Shown here piece after piece: positions 6,788 through 16,500 of a stretch of 64,000 nucleotides of DNA. The notes under the pieces were generated by a model. It did no database searches. It saw nothing but the letters and a program-made list of their open reading frames with translations, and was not told the origin of the DNA. Position numbers and translations under genes: made by a program. Each line of letters opens with the position of its first letter. Position 1 is the first letter of the stretch. The DNA is from DASXMT01 sp963812965 (GTDB lineage: Bacteria > Actinomycetota > Acidimicrobiia > Acidimicrobiales > RAAP-2): the NCBI GenBank assembly GCA_963812965.1, contig CAWEXG010000011.1, positions 62,001 to 126,000 of the forward strand. Reading direction: 5' to 3'.

Positions 6788-7558
6788 TCACCAATGGTAG
6801 CCGTGTTGGCGGAGCAGGTGCACCTCCTCGTGCTCGACCAACAGGTCGACCTCCTGGGGAGTCAGTCCCCCACGGGCCTCGATCAGGTCGGGACGCCGGG
6901 CCAGGGTCCTGGCCAGGGCGGTAGCCAGGCGCCACCGCTCCACCCGGCCGTGGTCGCCGGAACGGAGGACCTCGGGCACCTCCCACCCCCGGAACGTGGC
7001 CGGCCGGGTGTAGTGCGGGTACTCGAGCAGGTCGCCGGCGAAGCTCTCCTCCCCTGCCGATGCCTCGTTGCCGAGCACACCGGGGACCAGCCGAGCCACG
7101 GCCTCCACCACCACCAGCGCCGCCAGCTCCCCGCCGGCCAGCACGAAGTCCCCCACGGACAGCTCCTGGTCGACCAGGTGATCGGCGACCCGCTGGTCCA
7201 CGCCCTCGTAGCGCCCGCACAGCAAGGAGAAACCACCGGGAACGGCCGCCAGCTCCTCGGCTACCCGTTGGTCGAACCGTCGTCCGGACGGTGTGAGCAG
7301 GATCAGAGGTCGAGGCAGGCCATCCGGGCTCGATGTCGCCGCCTCCACGCACCGGAACACCGGTCCAGGGGCCAACACCATGCCGGCACCGCCGCCGAAG
7401 GGCGAGTCGTCCACCGACCGACGGGGATCGTCCGCCCCAGAACGGAGGTCGTGGACACGGAGATCGAGGTCCCCCTGAGCCCTGGCCCGTCCCAAGATCG
7501 ACGCGCTCCCGTACTGGTCGACGATCTCGGGAAAGATGGTGAAGACGTCGATGCGCAC
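6788..7558 (-). CDS. trmD: tRNA (guanine-N1)-methyltransferase
   Basis: 256 residues; makes m1G37 in tRNAs using S-adenosylmethionine and prevents +1 frameshifting. The trefoil-knot SAM site shows LLCGRYEGVDQRV and SVGDFVLAGGELAAL, and the tRNA-binding part has YPHYTRPATFRG. I start at GTG 7558 (VRIDVFTIFPEIV), where family members begin. The frame extends upstream to 7603, overlapping the end of rimM by 23 nt. Confidence 0.95.
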   Translation of the reverse strand: MRIDVFTIFPEIVDQYGSASILGRARAQGDLDLRVHDLRSGADDPRRSVDDSPFGGGAGMVLAPGPVFRCVEAATSSPDGLPRPLILLTPSGRRFDQRVAEELAAVPGGFSLLCGRYEGVDQRVADHLVDQELSVGDFVLAGGELAALVVVEAVARLVPGVLGNEASAGEESFAGDLLEYPHYTRPATFRGWEVPEVLRSGDHGRVERWRLATALARTLARRPDLIEARGGLTPQEVDLLVEHEEVHLLRQHGYHW

Positions 7559-7580
7559 TGCCTCGTGACCCCGTCCTTCG

Positions 7581-8057
7581 TCAGCCGAGGTCGAAGAGAC
7601 CATCGGGGGCGTCGATGGTCACCCGGACCCCAGGCTCGTTGCCCACAACGAAGCGCAGGGGCACCAACGCCCCTCCGGACAGCACCAACAGGTCGCTGGC
7701 CGGGTTGGCCTGGACGCTCTCGACCGTGCCGAGCACCGTGCCGTCCACATCGACCGCTTCGGAGCCGACCAGATCGTGCACCCAGAGCACGTCGGGGTCG
7801 TCGAGCGGCTCGGCGAAGAGCTCGGTCCCCCGCAACACCTCGGCGGCGTCGATGCCGTTACAGCCCTCGAACTGCACGATCCACCGACCCGTGTGAGGCG
7901 ACGACCGGACCACGGTGTACCCGGTCCCACCGGCGTCCATGAGAACCGACCCGGGCGCTACTCGCTCGTCACGGTTGGTGGAGAGGTTCACGATGACGTC
8001 GCCACGGAGGCCGTGTGGCTTCACGATCCTGCCGACCTGGAGCAGTGGCGAGGACAT
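7581..8057 (-). CDS. rimM: Ribosome maturation factor RimM
   Basis: 158 residues from ATG 8057. RimM binds S19 and helps 30S 3'-domain assembly. The N-terminal RimM domain begins LLQVGRIVKPHGLRGDV; the C-terminal PRC-barrel domain has LVGSEAVDVDGTVLGTV and ends APDGLFDL. The frame runs upstream to 8204 with Ser/Gly/Thr-rich sequence that is not part of the family, so an earlier start is possible but unlikely. Confidence 0.92.
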   Translation of the reverse strand: MSSPLLQVGRIVKPHGLRGDVIVNLSTNRDERVAPGSVLMDAGGTGYTVVRSSPHTGRWIVQFEGCNGIDAAEVLRGTELFAEPLDDPDVLWVHDLVGSEAVDVDGTVLGTVESVQANPASDLLVLSGGALVPLRFVVGNEPGVRVTIDAPDGLFDLG

Positions 8058-8169
8058 TTCGCTCTGGGCGGGATCGGCAGGACCAACGGAATCGCTCACC
8101 GTGCCCGCTTTGGAACCGGCAGAGCCGGGATCTCCCGACGTGCCCGTCTCGGACACGATCGAGGCCGCC

Positions 8170-8508
8170 TCAGTCGTCGACGATGTCGACGTTCGTCTGC
8201 ACACCGTCCCTGGCGCCGGCTGCGGCTACCAGGGTGCGGATGGCCTGGGCCACACGACCACGGCGACCGATGACCCGACCCATGTCGTCAGGAGCGACGT
8301 GGATCCGGAACCGGGTCGAACCGTTGCGTTCCTCGGTGTTGATCACCACCGCGTCCGGCTGGGAGGCGATGGAGTTGACCAGATAGGTCACCACGGCCAG
8401 TGGCGTGCCGCCGGACACCCGGTTCCCGGCGTTGTCGTCACCGTCGATGTCGTCGTCGTCGACACGGTTCACATCGTCGGCCGAGTCGACCACCAGGTCG
8501 TCGGTCAC
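8170..8508 (-). CDS. khpA: KH-domain RNA-binding protein KhpA
   Basis: 112 residues starting at GTG 8508, which overlaps the rpsP stop by 4 bp (GTGA). The single KH domain is in the C-terminal half: LVNSIASQPDAVVINTEERN, then the GxxG loop in MGRVIGRRGRVAQAIRTLV. The N-terminal third is an unusual Asp-rich stretch (VDSADDVNRVDDDDIDGDD) not typical of the short KhpA proteins. Position between rpsP and rimM is the classic one. Confidence 0.9.
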   Translation of the reverse strand: MTDDLVVDSADDVNRVDDDDIDGDDNAGNRVSGGTPLAVVTYLVNSIASQPDAVVINTEERNGSTRFRIHVAPDDMGRVIGRRGRVAQAIRTLVAAAGARDGVQTNVDIVDD

Positions 8509-8792
8509 CTGGCTGCCTTCACTGCATCGAACTCGTCGAGGGCGCCCGACTTCTTGAGCAGCTTCTCCACCCGTTCCGTGGGTTGTGCGCCCTGGGATAG
8601 CCACTTGACCGCCTTGGCATTGTCGATCTCGAAGACCGCATCCGGCTCGGCCAGGGAGCGGCCACGGGGGGCGTAGGTGCCGACGATCTCGATGAAGCGG
8701 CCGTTCCGGGGCGAACGACTGTCCGCCGCCACCAATCGGTACGTCGGCTGCTTCTTCTTCCCCATCCGCACAAGGCGGAGCTTTACTGCCAC
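8505..8792 (-). CDS. rpsP: 30S ribosomal protein S16
   Basis: 95 residues. I start at GTG 8792 (VAVKLRLVRMGKKKQPTYRL), matching the MAVKIRL start of the family and sitting a few nt downstream of GGAG. S16 is an early 30S assembly protein. Other landmarks: VAADSRSPRNGRFIEIVGTY and WLSQGAQPTERVEKLLKKSG. First gene of the rpsP-khpA-rimM-trmD-rplS run, downstream of ffh. Confidence 0.96.
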   Translation of the reverse strand: MAVKLRLVRMGKKKQPTYRLVAADSRSPRNGRFIEIVGTYAPRGRSLAEPDAVFEIDNAKAVKWLSQGAQPTERVEKLLKKSGALDEFDAVKAAR

Positions 8793-8876
8793 GGTGTACT
8801 CCATCTGTCGTGTTCTCTCGAGGTGCGCCAGACATTCTCGCACCAACCGAGGGGGGGTCGTGCAACAGGCCCCGGT

Positions 8877-10466
8877 TCAGCGGGATTTGGGCGTCACCCG
8901 GCCTCCGCCCTTGCCCTTCTTCCCCTTGCCGCCCTTCGACTTGCTCGAGGGCCGCTGCCCCGCACCACCCGGCGTGGCCCCACCCAACGCACTGAGGCCC
9001 GCCCCGCCCAGCCCGCCAGCGCCACCGGGCGGTAGGCCACCAGAAAGGCCCAGGCCACCAGGGTTTCCCGGACCCCCCAGCGCACCAGCCATCTCCTCCA
9101 GACCGCCCATGCCACCCGGGGGCGTCTTCCCTCCCCGACCGAACAGGCTGCCCAGCCCACCGAGGGCACCGCCCATACCCCCCTTGCCGAAGCCTTTCAT
9201 CATCTTCTGCATCTCTTTGAACTGCTTCAACAAGGCGTTCACGTCGGCGGTGGTCGTCCCACTGCCCTTGGCGATCCGGAGCCGACGGGACCCGTTGATG
9301 GCCGACGGGTCGTTCCGTTCCGCTGGGGTCATCGAGCGAATGATCGCCTCCACCTGGCCGATCTGGCGGTCGTCCACCATCGACGACGCCTGCTTCACGT
9401 CCTTCGACAGGCCAGGGATCATGGACATCATCCCGGAGAACGAGCCCATCTTCTTCACCTGCTGGAGCTGCTCTAAGAAGTCCTCGAGGGTGAACCGTCC
9501 CTCGATCATGGCCGAGGCCGCCTTCTCGGCCGCCCCTTCGTCGAAGGTCCGCTCTGCCTGCTCGATCAGGGTCAGGACATCGCCCATACCCAGAATCCGG
9601 TTGGCCAGCCGGTCCGGGTGGAACTGGTCGAAGTCGTCGAGCTTCTCGCCAGTGGAGGCGAAAGCGATCGGCTTCCCGACCACCTCCTTGACCGACAAAG
9701 CCGCTCCACCACGGGCGTCGCCGTCGAGCTTCGTGAGGATGACGCCGTCCAGTGTGAGGGCGTCGTGGAAGGACGAGGCCGTGGACACGGCGTCCTGGCC
9801 GGTCATGGCATCGATGACCAGGAACGTGTAGTGCGGTTCGGTGACGGCGGAGATCTGGCGGACCTCGTCCATCAACGCCTCGTCGATGGAGAGCCGGCCG
9901 GCAGTGTCCACGATCAGGACGTCACGCCCGAGACGCCGTGACTCTTCCAAGCCGGCTCGGGCCACGGACACCGGATCGGTCGGTTCGCTGAAGACGGTGA
10001 CCCCCGCTTGGGAGCCGAGTACCTTGAGCTGCTCCACCGCTGCCGGTCGCTGGAGGTCGGCACCGACCAGCAGCGGGTTACGGCCCTGCTGCTTGAACCA
10101 CCGGGCCAGCTTGGCCGCGGTGGTGGTCTTTCCCGAACCCTGCAGCCCGGCCAGGAGGATGACGGTGGGGGGACGGCCGGCGTAGTTGAGCTTCAGCGTC
10201 TCGCCACCCAGGATGCGGGTGAGCTCCTCGTTGACGATCTTGATGACCTGCTGACCCGGGCTCAGGCTCTGGGACAGCTCCAGGCCCACGCAGCGCTCAC
10301 GAACCGCTCCCGTGAAGCCTCGCACCACCCCGAGCTCCACATCCGCCTCGAGCAGGGCGGTGCGGATCTCCCGGAGGATCTCGTCGACGTCGTCCTCGCT
10401 CAGGCGCCCTCGGCTCCGGATGCGCGAGAGGATGCCCTCGAATCGATCGGTCAGACTTTCGAACAT
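8877..10466 (-). CDS. ffh: Signal recognition particle protein Ffh
   Basis: 529 residues; GTPase that with 4.5S RNA targets nascent membrane proteins to FtsY. N domain from MFESLTDRFEGILSRIR; G domain with LQGSGKTTTAAKLARW, the DTAGRL box and TKLDGDARGG; M domain with MIPGLSKDVKQ and MTPAERNDP. After residue about 430 comes an unusually long Gly/Pro/Leu-rich tail (GGLGSLFGRGGKTPPGG and many GG repeats) ending in Lys/Gly clusters. ATG 10466 was chosen; the frame continues upstream only through a tandem repeat. Confidence 0.96.
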   Translation of the reverse strand: MFESLTDRFEGILSRIRSRGRLSEDDVDEILREIRTALLEADVELGVVRGFTGAVRERCVGLELSQSLSPGQQVIKIVNEELTRILGGETLKLNYAGRPPTVILLAGLQGSGKTTTAAKLARWFKQQGRNPLLVGADLQRPAAVEQLKVLGSQAGVTVFSEPTDPVSVARAGLEESRRLGRDVLIVDTAGRLSIDEALMDEVRQISAVTEPHYTFLVIDAMTGQDAVSTASSFHDALTLDGVILTKLDGDARGGAALSVKEVVGKPIAFASTGEKLDDFDQFHPDRLANRILGMGDVLTLIEQAERTFDEGAAEKAASAMIEGRFTLEDFLEQLQQVKKMGSFSGMMSMIPGLSKDVKQASSMVDDRQIGQVEAIIRSMTPAERNDPSAINGSRRLRIAKGSGTTTADVNALLKQFKEMQKMMKGFGKGGMGGALGGLGSLFGRGGKTPPGGMGGLEEMAGALGGPGNPGGLGLSGGLPPGGAGGLGGAGLSALGGATPGGAGQRPSSKSKGGKGKKGKGGGRVTPKSR

Positions 10467-10521
10467 GTGACCGCCCAGGCTACAGGAGCGGCACCGCCAC
10501 CCATTCGGCGGCTTGCCGATA

Positions 10522-10611
10522 GGACGCTGGTGAAGGACGCTGGTGAAGGACGCTGGTGAAGGACGCTGGTGAAGGACGCTGGTGAAGGACGTGGTGAAGG
10601 ACGCTGGTGAA
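10522..10611. repeat. 13-bp tandem repeat (7 units)
   Basis: Seven head-to-tail units of GGACGCTGGTGAA, identical except the sixth, which lacks one C and is 12 bp. It lies in the divergent intergenic space between ffh and the DGPF gene, about 55-145 bp from the ffh start. This is a minisatellite whose copy number could vary; it is not a CRISPR array because there are no spacers. Confidence 0.93.
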
Positions 10612-10703
10612 GAAGATGTGCGGAGCTGTCGATCGAGACGCTCCCCATCCGTCGTACTCAGTAAGAGGCCCCAAAGATGGGGCCGATAAGAGAGGAGCAC
10701 ATC

Positions 10704-11051
10704 ATGGCCGAGTACCTCATCCTCATCTACGGAGACGAGTCTGCCTGGGACCATCCCGAACCCGGGGCCCCCGATCAGATGATGAAGGAGCATCAGGTTT
10801 TCGGTGAGCGCAACGCCGCTGCGCTGCGAGGCGGGAACGCCCTGCAACCCACGGCCACGGCCACGTCGCTGCGTCGGGACTCCTCCGGCGAGATCGTCGT
10901 GACCGATGGTCCATTCACCGAGACCAAGGAAGCGCTCGGTGGCTACTACCTGGTGGAAGCCGCCGACCTGGACGAGGCGCTCGCTCTGGCGAAACAGGTC
11001 CCAGCACCGTTCGGTGGCATCGAGGTCCGACCGATCAGGACCTTCGACTGA
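10704..11051 (+). CDS. DGPF/YciI-family protein
   Basis: 115 residues with the ferredoxin-like YciI fold. It starts AEYLILIYGDESAW and carries the namesake motif VTDGPFTETKEALGGYYLVE. ATG 10704 follows an AGAGGAGC ribosome-binding site. DGPF proteins are the conserved genomic partners of ECF42-group sigma factors, and such a sigma factor is encoded immediately downstream; the biochemical role of these proteins is unresolved. Confidence 0.88.
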   Translation: MAEYLILIYGDESAWDHPEPGAPDQMMKEHQVFGERNAAALRGGNALQPTATATSLRRDSSGEIVVTDGPFTETKEALGGYYLVEAADLDEALALAKQVPAPFGGIEVRPIRTFD

Positions 11052-11126
11052 GCGACACCCGTCGTCCCGTGCAACGCGTCGGTCGAAGCCGCTGTTGCCG
11101 ATGCGCACCGTCGTGAGTGGGCCTTC

Positions 11127-12317
11127 GTGCTCGCAGCGACGGTGCGCGTCACCGGCGACATCGACCTGGCGGAAGAGTGCGTCCAGGACGCGTATGCCCG
11201 AGCGCTGGCCACTTGGTCCACCAGTGGGATCCCTACGAAGCCAGGCGCGTGGTTGACCACGGTTGCCCGACATCGCGCCATCGATATAGCGCGCCGCAAC
11301 TCCACACACGACCGAGCCCTACCCCTGCTCGTCGAACGGGTGGCGACGGACGAAACGAACGGGTCCAACGAGCTGGACGTCCCCGATATCCCCGACGACC
11401 GCCTGCGGTTGATCTTCACGTGCTGTCACCCGGCCATCGCCACCGAGGCGCAAGTGGCGTTGACGCTTCGTCTGCTCTGCGGGCTCACCACGGCCGAAGT
11501 GGGCCGGGCATTCCTGGTCAGCGAGACAACGATGGCAGCCCGCATCACCCGCGCCAAGAAGAAGATCGCCATGGCCCGGATCCCCTATCGAATACCGCCC
11601 GCAGAGGAGCTTCCTTCCCGCATCGACGCCGTGCTCACGGTCCTCCATCTGCTCTATACGACCGGACACACCGCTCCAGTCGGTGCCGATCTGATCCGCC
11701 GCGATTTAGTGGAGCGATCCCTCGAACTGACCCGCGTCGTACGGACCCTGTTGCCAGACAACGCTGACGTCGCCGGCCTGCTGGCCCTCATCCTTCTCAG
11801 CGATGCCCGCCGAACAACCCGGCTCGGGGACGACGGCCATCTCGTGCTGCTCGCCGACCAGGACCGCGCCCAGTGGGATCAATCTGCCATCAGGGAAGGC
11901 ATCGCCCTCGTGCGCGACGCGCTTGGGCACCGGCCACCAGGGCGCTTTGCTCTCATGGCCGCCATCGCCGCGGTACACGCCGAAGCCCCGTCGTGGGACG
12001 CCACTGACTGGGGCGAGATCGTTGGGCTCTACGACCTTCTCGTCGAGATCTGGCCATCCCCGGTGGTCGCCCTCAACCGAGCCGTCGCCGTCGGCCTGGC
12101 GGAAGGTCCCGAGACCGGACTCGCCGCTCTCGACGTGCTCACCACCGAACCGCTCCTCGCCACTTACAGCTACCTGGCGTCGGCACGCGCTGACTTCCTA
12201 CGCCAGCTGGGTCGCACCAGCGAGGCGCGCGTCGCCTACGAGGAAGCCTTCCTCCTCAGCGAGAACGAGGTCGAGCGGACCTTTTTGGCCGACCGACTGA
12301 GCCAGATCGAAGGTTGA
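11127..12317 (+). CDS. ECF sigma factor with C-terminal extension (ECF42-like)
   Basis: Sigma-70 region 2 (DLAEECVQDAYARALATW, PGAWLTTVARHRAIDIARR) and region 4 (LRLLCGLTTAEVGRAFLVSE) are followed by a long helical extension of about 200 residues (LVERSLELTRVVRTLLP, WPSPVVALNRAVAVGLAEGP). This extension and the upstream DGPF gene mark the ECF42 group. GTG 11127 is the first start in frame, yet homology clearly extends upstream (VEAAVADAHRREWAFVLAA from 11082). No start codon lies between the DGPF stop and that point, so a one-base indel near 11055-11080 is likely. Confidence 0.87.
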   Translation: MLAATVRVTGDIDLAEECVQDAYARALATWSTSGIPTKPGAWLTTVARHRAIDIARRNSTHDRALPLLVERVATDETNGSNELDVPDIPDDRLRLIFTCCHPAIATEAQVALTLRLLCGLTTAEVGRAFLVSETTMAARITRAKKKIAMARIPYRIPPAEELPSRIDAVLTVLHLLYTTGHTAPVGADLIRRDLVERSLELTRVVRTLLPDNADVAGLLALILLSDARRTTRLGDDGHLVLLADQDRAQWDQSAIREGIALVRDALGHRPPGRFALMAAIAAVHAEAPSWDATDWGEIVGLYDLLVEIWPSPVVALNRAVAVGLAEGPETGLAALDVLTTEPLLATYSYLASARADFLRQLGRTSEARVAYEEAFLLSENEVERTFLADRLSQIEG

Positions 12318-12319
12318 GG

Positions 12320-13561
12320 TCAGAAGAGGGCGTCGACGAAAGCGACCGGATCGAAATCGACCAGGTCGCCGGCTCCCTCGCCCAGCCCCACCAGCTTCAC
12401 CGGAAGGCCCAGCTCGCGCTGGATGGCCACCACGATCCCGCCTTTGGCTGTCCCGTCGAGCTTGGTCAGCACCACTCCGGAGACGTCCACGGCCTCGGTG
12501 AACACCTTGGCCTGGGCCAGCCCGTTCTGGCCGGTGGTGGCGTCGAGGACGAGCAGCACCTCGGTCACCCGGCCCGGGGCGCGGTCGGCAACCCGACGGA
12601 TCTTCTTCAGCTCTTCCACCAGGTTGACCTTGTTGTGCAACCGGCCGGCGGTGTCGGCCAGGACCAGGGTGTGCCCCTTGGCCTCGGCTCGTTGCACGGC
12701 GTCGAACACGACCGAGCTGGGGTCACCTCCCTCGGCGCCTCGCACGATGTCGGCGCCGGAACGGTCCGCCCACATGGCCAGCTGCTCGCCGGCGGCAGCT
12801 CGGAACGTGTCACCGGCAGCGAGCAGCACCTTGTCCCCCGAGCCGGCCAAGCGGTTGGCGACCTTGCCCACCGTGGTTGTCTTCCCCACGCCGTTCACCC
12901 CCACGAACAGCCAGACGTCGACCGACCGAGTCTCGCCATCGGCGTGGGCACTCTGGGTGCCTTCGCTGTCCGACGTTCCTGACCCGGGCAGGGCCAGACC
13001 GACGTTCGTCATGGTCAGCCCTTCGACCAGATCGGCCTTGAGCGCGTCGACCAGCGCGTCCGTCCCAGTGATGGCACCGGACTTCACCTTGGCACGAAGG
13101 TCGTTGAGCATCGCATCCGTGGCCCCCACCCCCACGTCGGCACGGATCAGCGCCTCTTCGAGATCGTCCCACGTCGACGCATCGATCTTGTTGCTCTGAC
13201 GCACCGATCCCAGGTAGCCGGCCAACAGGCCCCGGGCCTTGCCCAGGCGACCCCGGTAGGTGGCAGGTTCGGGAGGAGCGGTGGGTGCTGGTTCCCTACC
13301 CTTGGAAACAGGCGGTTCAGAGGGGGTAGCCGGGGTCTCGGTCTGGACAGCGGTCTTCTGGGGAGTGGCTTTCGGTGGGGCCGTTCGGGTTGCTTGTTTG
13401 GGGGGAGCCGGTGTCGGCTTCGTGTCCGGAGCAGCCCCGTACGTACGGCGGAGAGATCGCACCTTGACCAGAGCGGCGGTGCTCGCCACCACCACGATCA
13501 CCGGAACAGCGATGGACAGGCCGATCACCACGTCGGAAGTCAGCATCAGTGGTTCGATCAT
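12320..13561 (-). CDS. ftsY: Signal recognition particle receptor FtsY
   Basis: 413 residues. An N-terminal membrane segment (VVIGLSIAVPVIVVVASTAA) is followed by a Pro/Thr/Lys-rich linker to about residue 100, the four-helix N domain, and the SRP GTPase domain: FVGVNGVGKTTTVGKVANRL, GDTFRAAAGEQL, DTAGRLHNKVNLVEEL, TKLDGTAKGG and a C-terminal GLGEGAGDLVDFDP. Its ATG overlaps the smc stop (ATGA). The 3' end lies 2 bp from the convergent sigma gene. Confidence 0.95.
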   Translation of the reverse strand: MIEPLMLTSDVVIGLSIAVPVIVVVASTAALVKVRSLRRTYGAAPDTKPTPAPPKQATRTAPPKATPQKTAVQTETPATPSEPPVSKGREPAPTAPPEPATYRGRLGKARGLLAGYLGSVRQSNKIDASTWDDLEEALIRADVGVGATDAMLNDLRAKVKSGAITGTDALVDALKADLVEGLTMTNVGLALPGSGTSDSEGTQSAHADGETRSVDVWLFVGVNGVGKTTTVGKVANRLAGSGDKVLLAAGDTFRAAAGEQLAMWADRSGADIVRGAEGGDPSSVVFDAVQRAEAKGHTLVLADTAGRLHNKVNLVEELKKIRRVADRAPGRVTEVLLVLDATTGQNGLAQAKVFTEAVDVSGVVLTKLDGTAKGGIVVAIQRELGLPVKLVGLGEGAGDLVDFDPVAFVDALF

Positions 13562-16500
13562 TGATCGCTCGTTTGAACGGAGACTTCGTCGTCGACCTGT
13601 CGGTCGACATGGGCAATCTGGTCGGGCTGATCAGCTGGCTGGTCGAGCTGGTCTGGCTGGCCCGACTGGTCGGCTGGCCGATCGACACGGTCCGGCTGGT
13701 CTGCCAGCTGTTCAGTCGACAGGTCGGCACGGTCGGCACGGTCGGAAGACTCGGCCACCGGAGCCGCCGAACCAGGATCGTTCTCTGAACGGGGTACCTT
13801 CTGGCTCACCACCTTCGACGAGCCGCCTGGTGCCATCGTCACACCGTAGAGTGCATCACCCGCCTCCATGGTCCGCTTCTGATGGCTCACGATGATCAAC
13901 TGGGCCTCCTCACGGAACTCGTGGACCAGGTCGAGGAACCGATGGAGGTTCACGTCGTCAAGGGCAGCCTCGACCTCGTCCATCAGGTAGAAGGGTGAGG
14001 GGCGGCTTCGGAACACGGCGAACAGGAAGGCCAACGCCACCAACGACCGCTCACCACCCGACAGCAGTGAGAGCCTGCGGACGTTGCGCCCAGCCGGGCG
14101 AACCTCGACCTCGACGCCGGTCTCGAGCAGGTTCTCGGGATCGGTCAGCGACAGCCGTCCCATCCCGCCGGGGAACAGGGTGGTGACCAGATCGGAGAAG
14201 TGCTCGTTCACGTCGGCAAAGGCCGAGTCGAACACGACCATGATCTCCTCGTCCAAGGTGCGGATCACATGGTGGAGCTCTCGCCGGGCAGCACGGACGT
14301 CTTCGACCTGGGTCTCCAGGAACTGGTGACGCTCGCCCAACGCCGACAGCTCTTCCAGAGCCAGCGGGTTGACCGGGCCCAACTTGGCCAGCTCCGCCTC
14401 CAGGTGGGCGATGTGGGCCGCCGGGTCCACGCCTTCGGGGAGATCGGGGCGTGGCGCAACCAGACGCGTCGTCCGGCTCGACAGCCAAGCTCACGCCCCA
14501 CAGCTTCGACCACCGCCTCCCGACGAATCGACACCTCGGCCAGATCGAGCTCGACCTTCTGCAGACGGCTGCGCACTGCAGCCAGCTCGTGCTCGGCCGC
14601 TGATCGCTCGTGCCGCAGTGCTTCGAGGCGAGCACCACCGGCCCGGACCGCCTGGAGCTGTAGGCGGTGCCTGTCCCGAATGGTCGACAGCAGCCCGTCC
14701 AGCTGGAGCTGAGCTCCGGCAACCACAGCGAGCAGCCGCTCCACGGCGACAGCGCTCGACTCCAACCGGCGGCGGCGCTCGGCTGCCTGCTGCCGCTCGT
14801 CGGCATGCCCGGTCAGCCGGCGCTCCACCTCCATGAGGCGGTCGGCCAGCACCCGGCGACGCTCGACCAGCCCGGCCGCCCGCACCTCCCACGCCTTGCG
14901 TTCTGTGGCGGCAGCGGCGATCCGCTCGTCGAGACGAACCCGCTCCGCCCTGGCCATGGCCACCTGGTCCGCCGCCGTCGACCGTGCCGCCTCGAGGACA
15001 GGGAGCTGAGCCTGGATCTCGGCCAGCCTGGTCGCATCCCGCTCGATGCGCTCGTCGAGCTCGGCGTACTGCCGGTTGGTGTCGAACAGCTCGGCGCTCA
15101 GTCCGGACCGGTCGTTGGCCATCCGGTTGAGCTCGTTCCGGGCGCTCTGATGAGCTCCCTCGTTACGGTCGTCGGACCGCACTGCTTCGGCGGCGGCGGC
15201 ACGGGTTTCCTCTACCGCCAGCCGGGCGGCCTGGCGCTCCTCGGCAGCCAGAGCTGCCTGCACCTGGGCCCGTTCGGCCCGCGCACGGGCCTCGTCGACC
15301 ACCGCAGCGGTGACCACACCACCGCCGGCCCGGACACGCCAGCCCGAGCTGGAGAACCGGTCGCCGTCCCTGGTCACCACCACCAGGTCCGGGCGATCCA
15401 GCGCCAGGTCGATAGCGTCGGTCCACCCGCCGGCGGGGCACACCGCACCGGAGAGCAGCGTGTCGAGGAGCCGGTCCAGGCCGGCAACGTCCGTACCGCG
15501 GCGACCCCGCACATGAGCCCGCACCGCGTCACCCAACCGATGGTCCGACAGCGGCGCTCCGGTCACCTCCGCACTGTCCGGGCCCACCGCCGACCGGAGG
15601 GCCAGCACCGCACCGGTCGCCTCCCCCTGCCGGAGCCGGGACAGCGCAGTACGAGCCGAGTCGCTCCCCGACACCACCACCGCAGCCACCGACGCCCCGG
15701 CGGCGGCCTCGAACGCGTCCTCCCACCCGGTGTCCACCTCGACCAGATCGAGCAGGGTGCCGACCACCCCGTCGACACCCGACAGCAGCTCGGCGCCGGC
15801 GGCGCCGCGGGCCTCGTCGAGCGCCTTGGCCAACGCGTCGGCTCGAGCCGCCGACCGGTGGTGCTCCTGTTCGGCCTGGCGGAGCGACTCCTCCGCCACC
15901 TCCACCCGCTCCGCTGCAGCGGCATGGGCGGCCTCGGTCTCAGCCACGGCCACCTGCAGCCGCTGGCGGACCTCTTCGGTCTCGGCCAGCCGCTCCGTCA
16001 GCTCGTGCTCCTCGCCGTCCAGGGTGGCGGCACGACGTTCAAAAGCAGCCAGCCGGGCGGCCACCTGCTCGAGAGCCCGCCGGTCCCGTTCCAGGCCGCG
16101 CTCCGTGGCCCCCAGCTGCCCCCGGGCCACGGTGACCGCTTCCTCGGCCTCCCGCAGCACCGAGCCGTCCCCCCGCTGCTCCAGATGCGCCTGCAGCTCG
16201 GCGGCCAACGCCTCATCGGCGGCAACCAGCTCGGCCTGGTGCGGAGCCAACGTCTCGGACTCCGCCTCTGCGACCTGGAGCTCATCGGCCGAGGCGAGCT
16301 CCCTCGGCCTCCAGGGTGGAGACGACATCGGCGTCGGCGGCGGCGTCGAGTGCCTGGGCCAGAGATCGTTGACGCTCTCGCAGCACACCGGTGAGGCCCT
16401 TCGCTCGTTCCACCAGTCCTTCGACCCGACCGAGCGACGACGCCAGGTCGGTCTCCTGCTGCGCTGACAGCTCGTCGGTGGTCCGGCTGGCGGCGGCGTC

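Noticed and set aside
10522..10611. CRISPR array
   Set aside because: Units are only 13 bp, contiguous, with no spacers and no cas genes nearby.
10467..11309. Upstream extension of ffh giving an 810-residue protein
   Set aside because: The extra part reads antisense through the DGPF and sigma genes and the 13-bp repeat; ffh homologues start at 10466.
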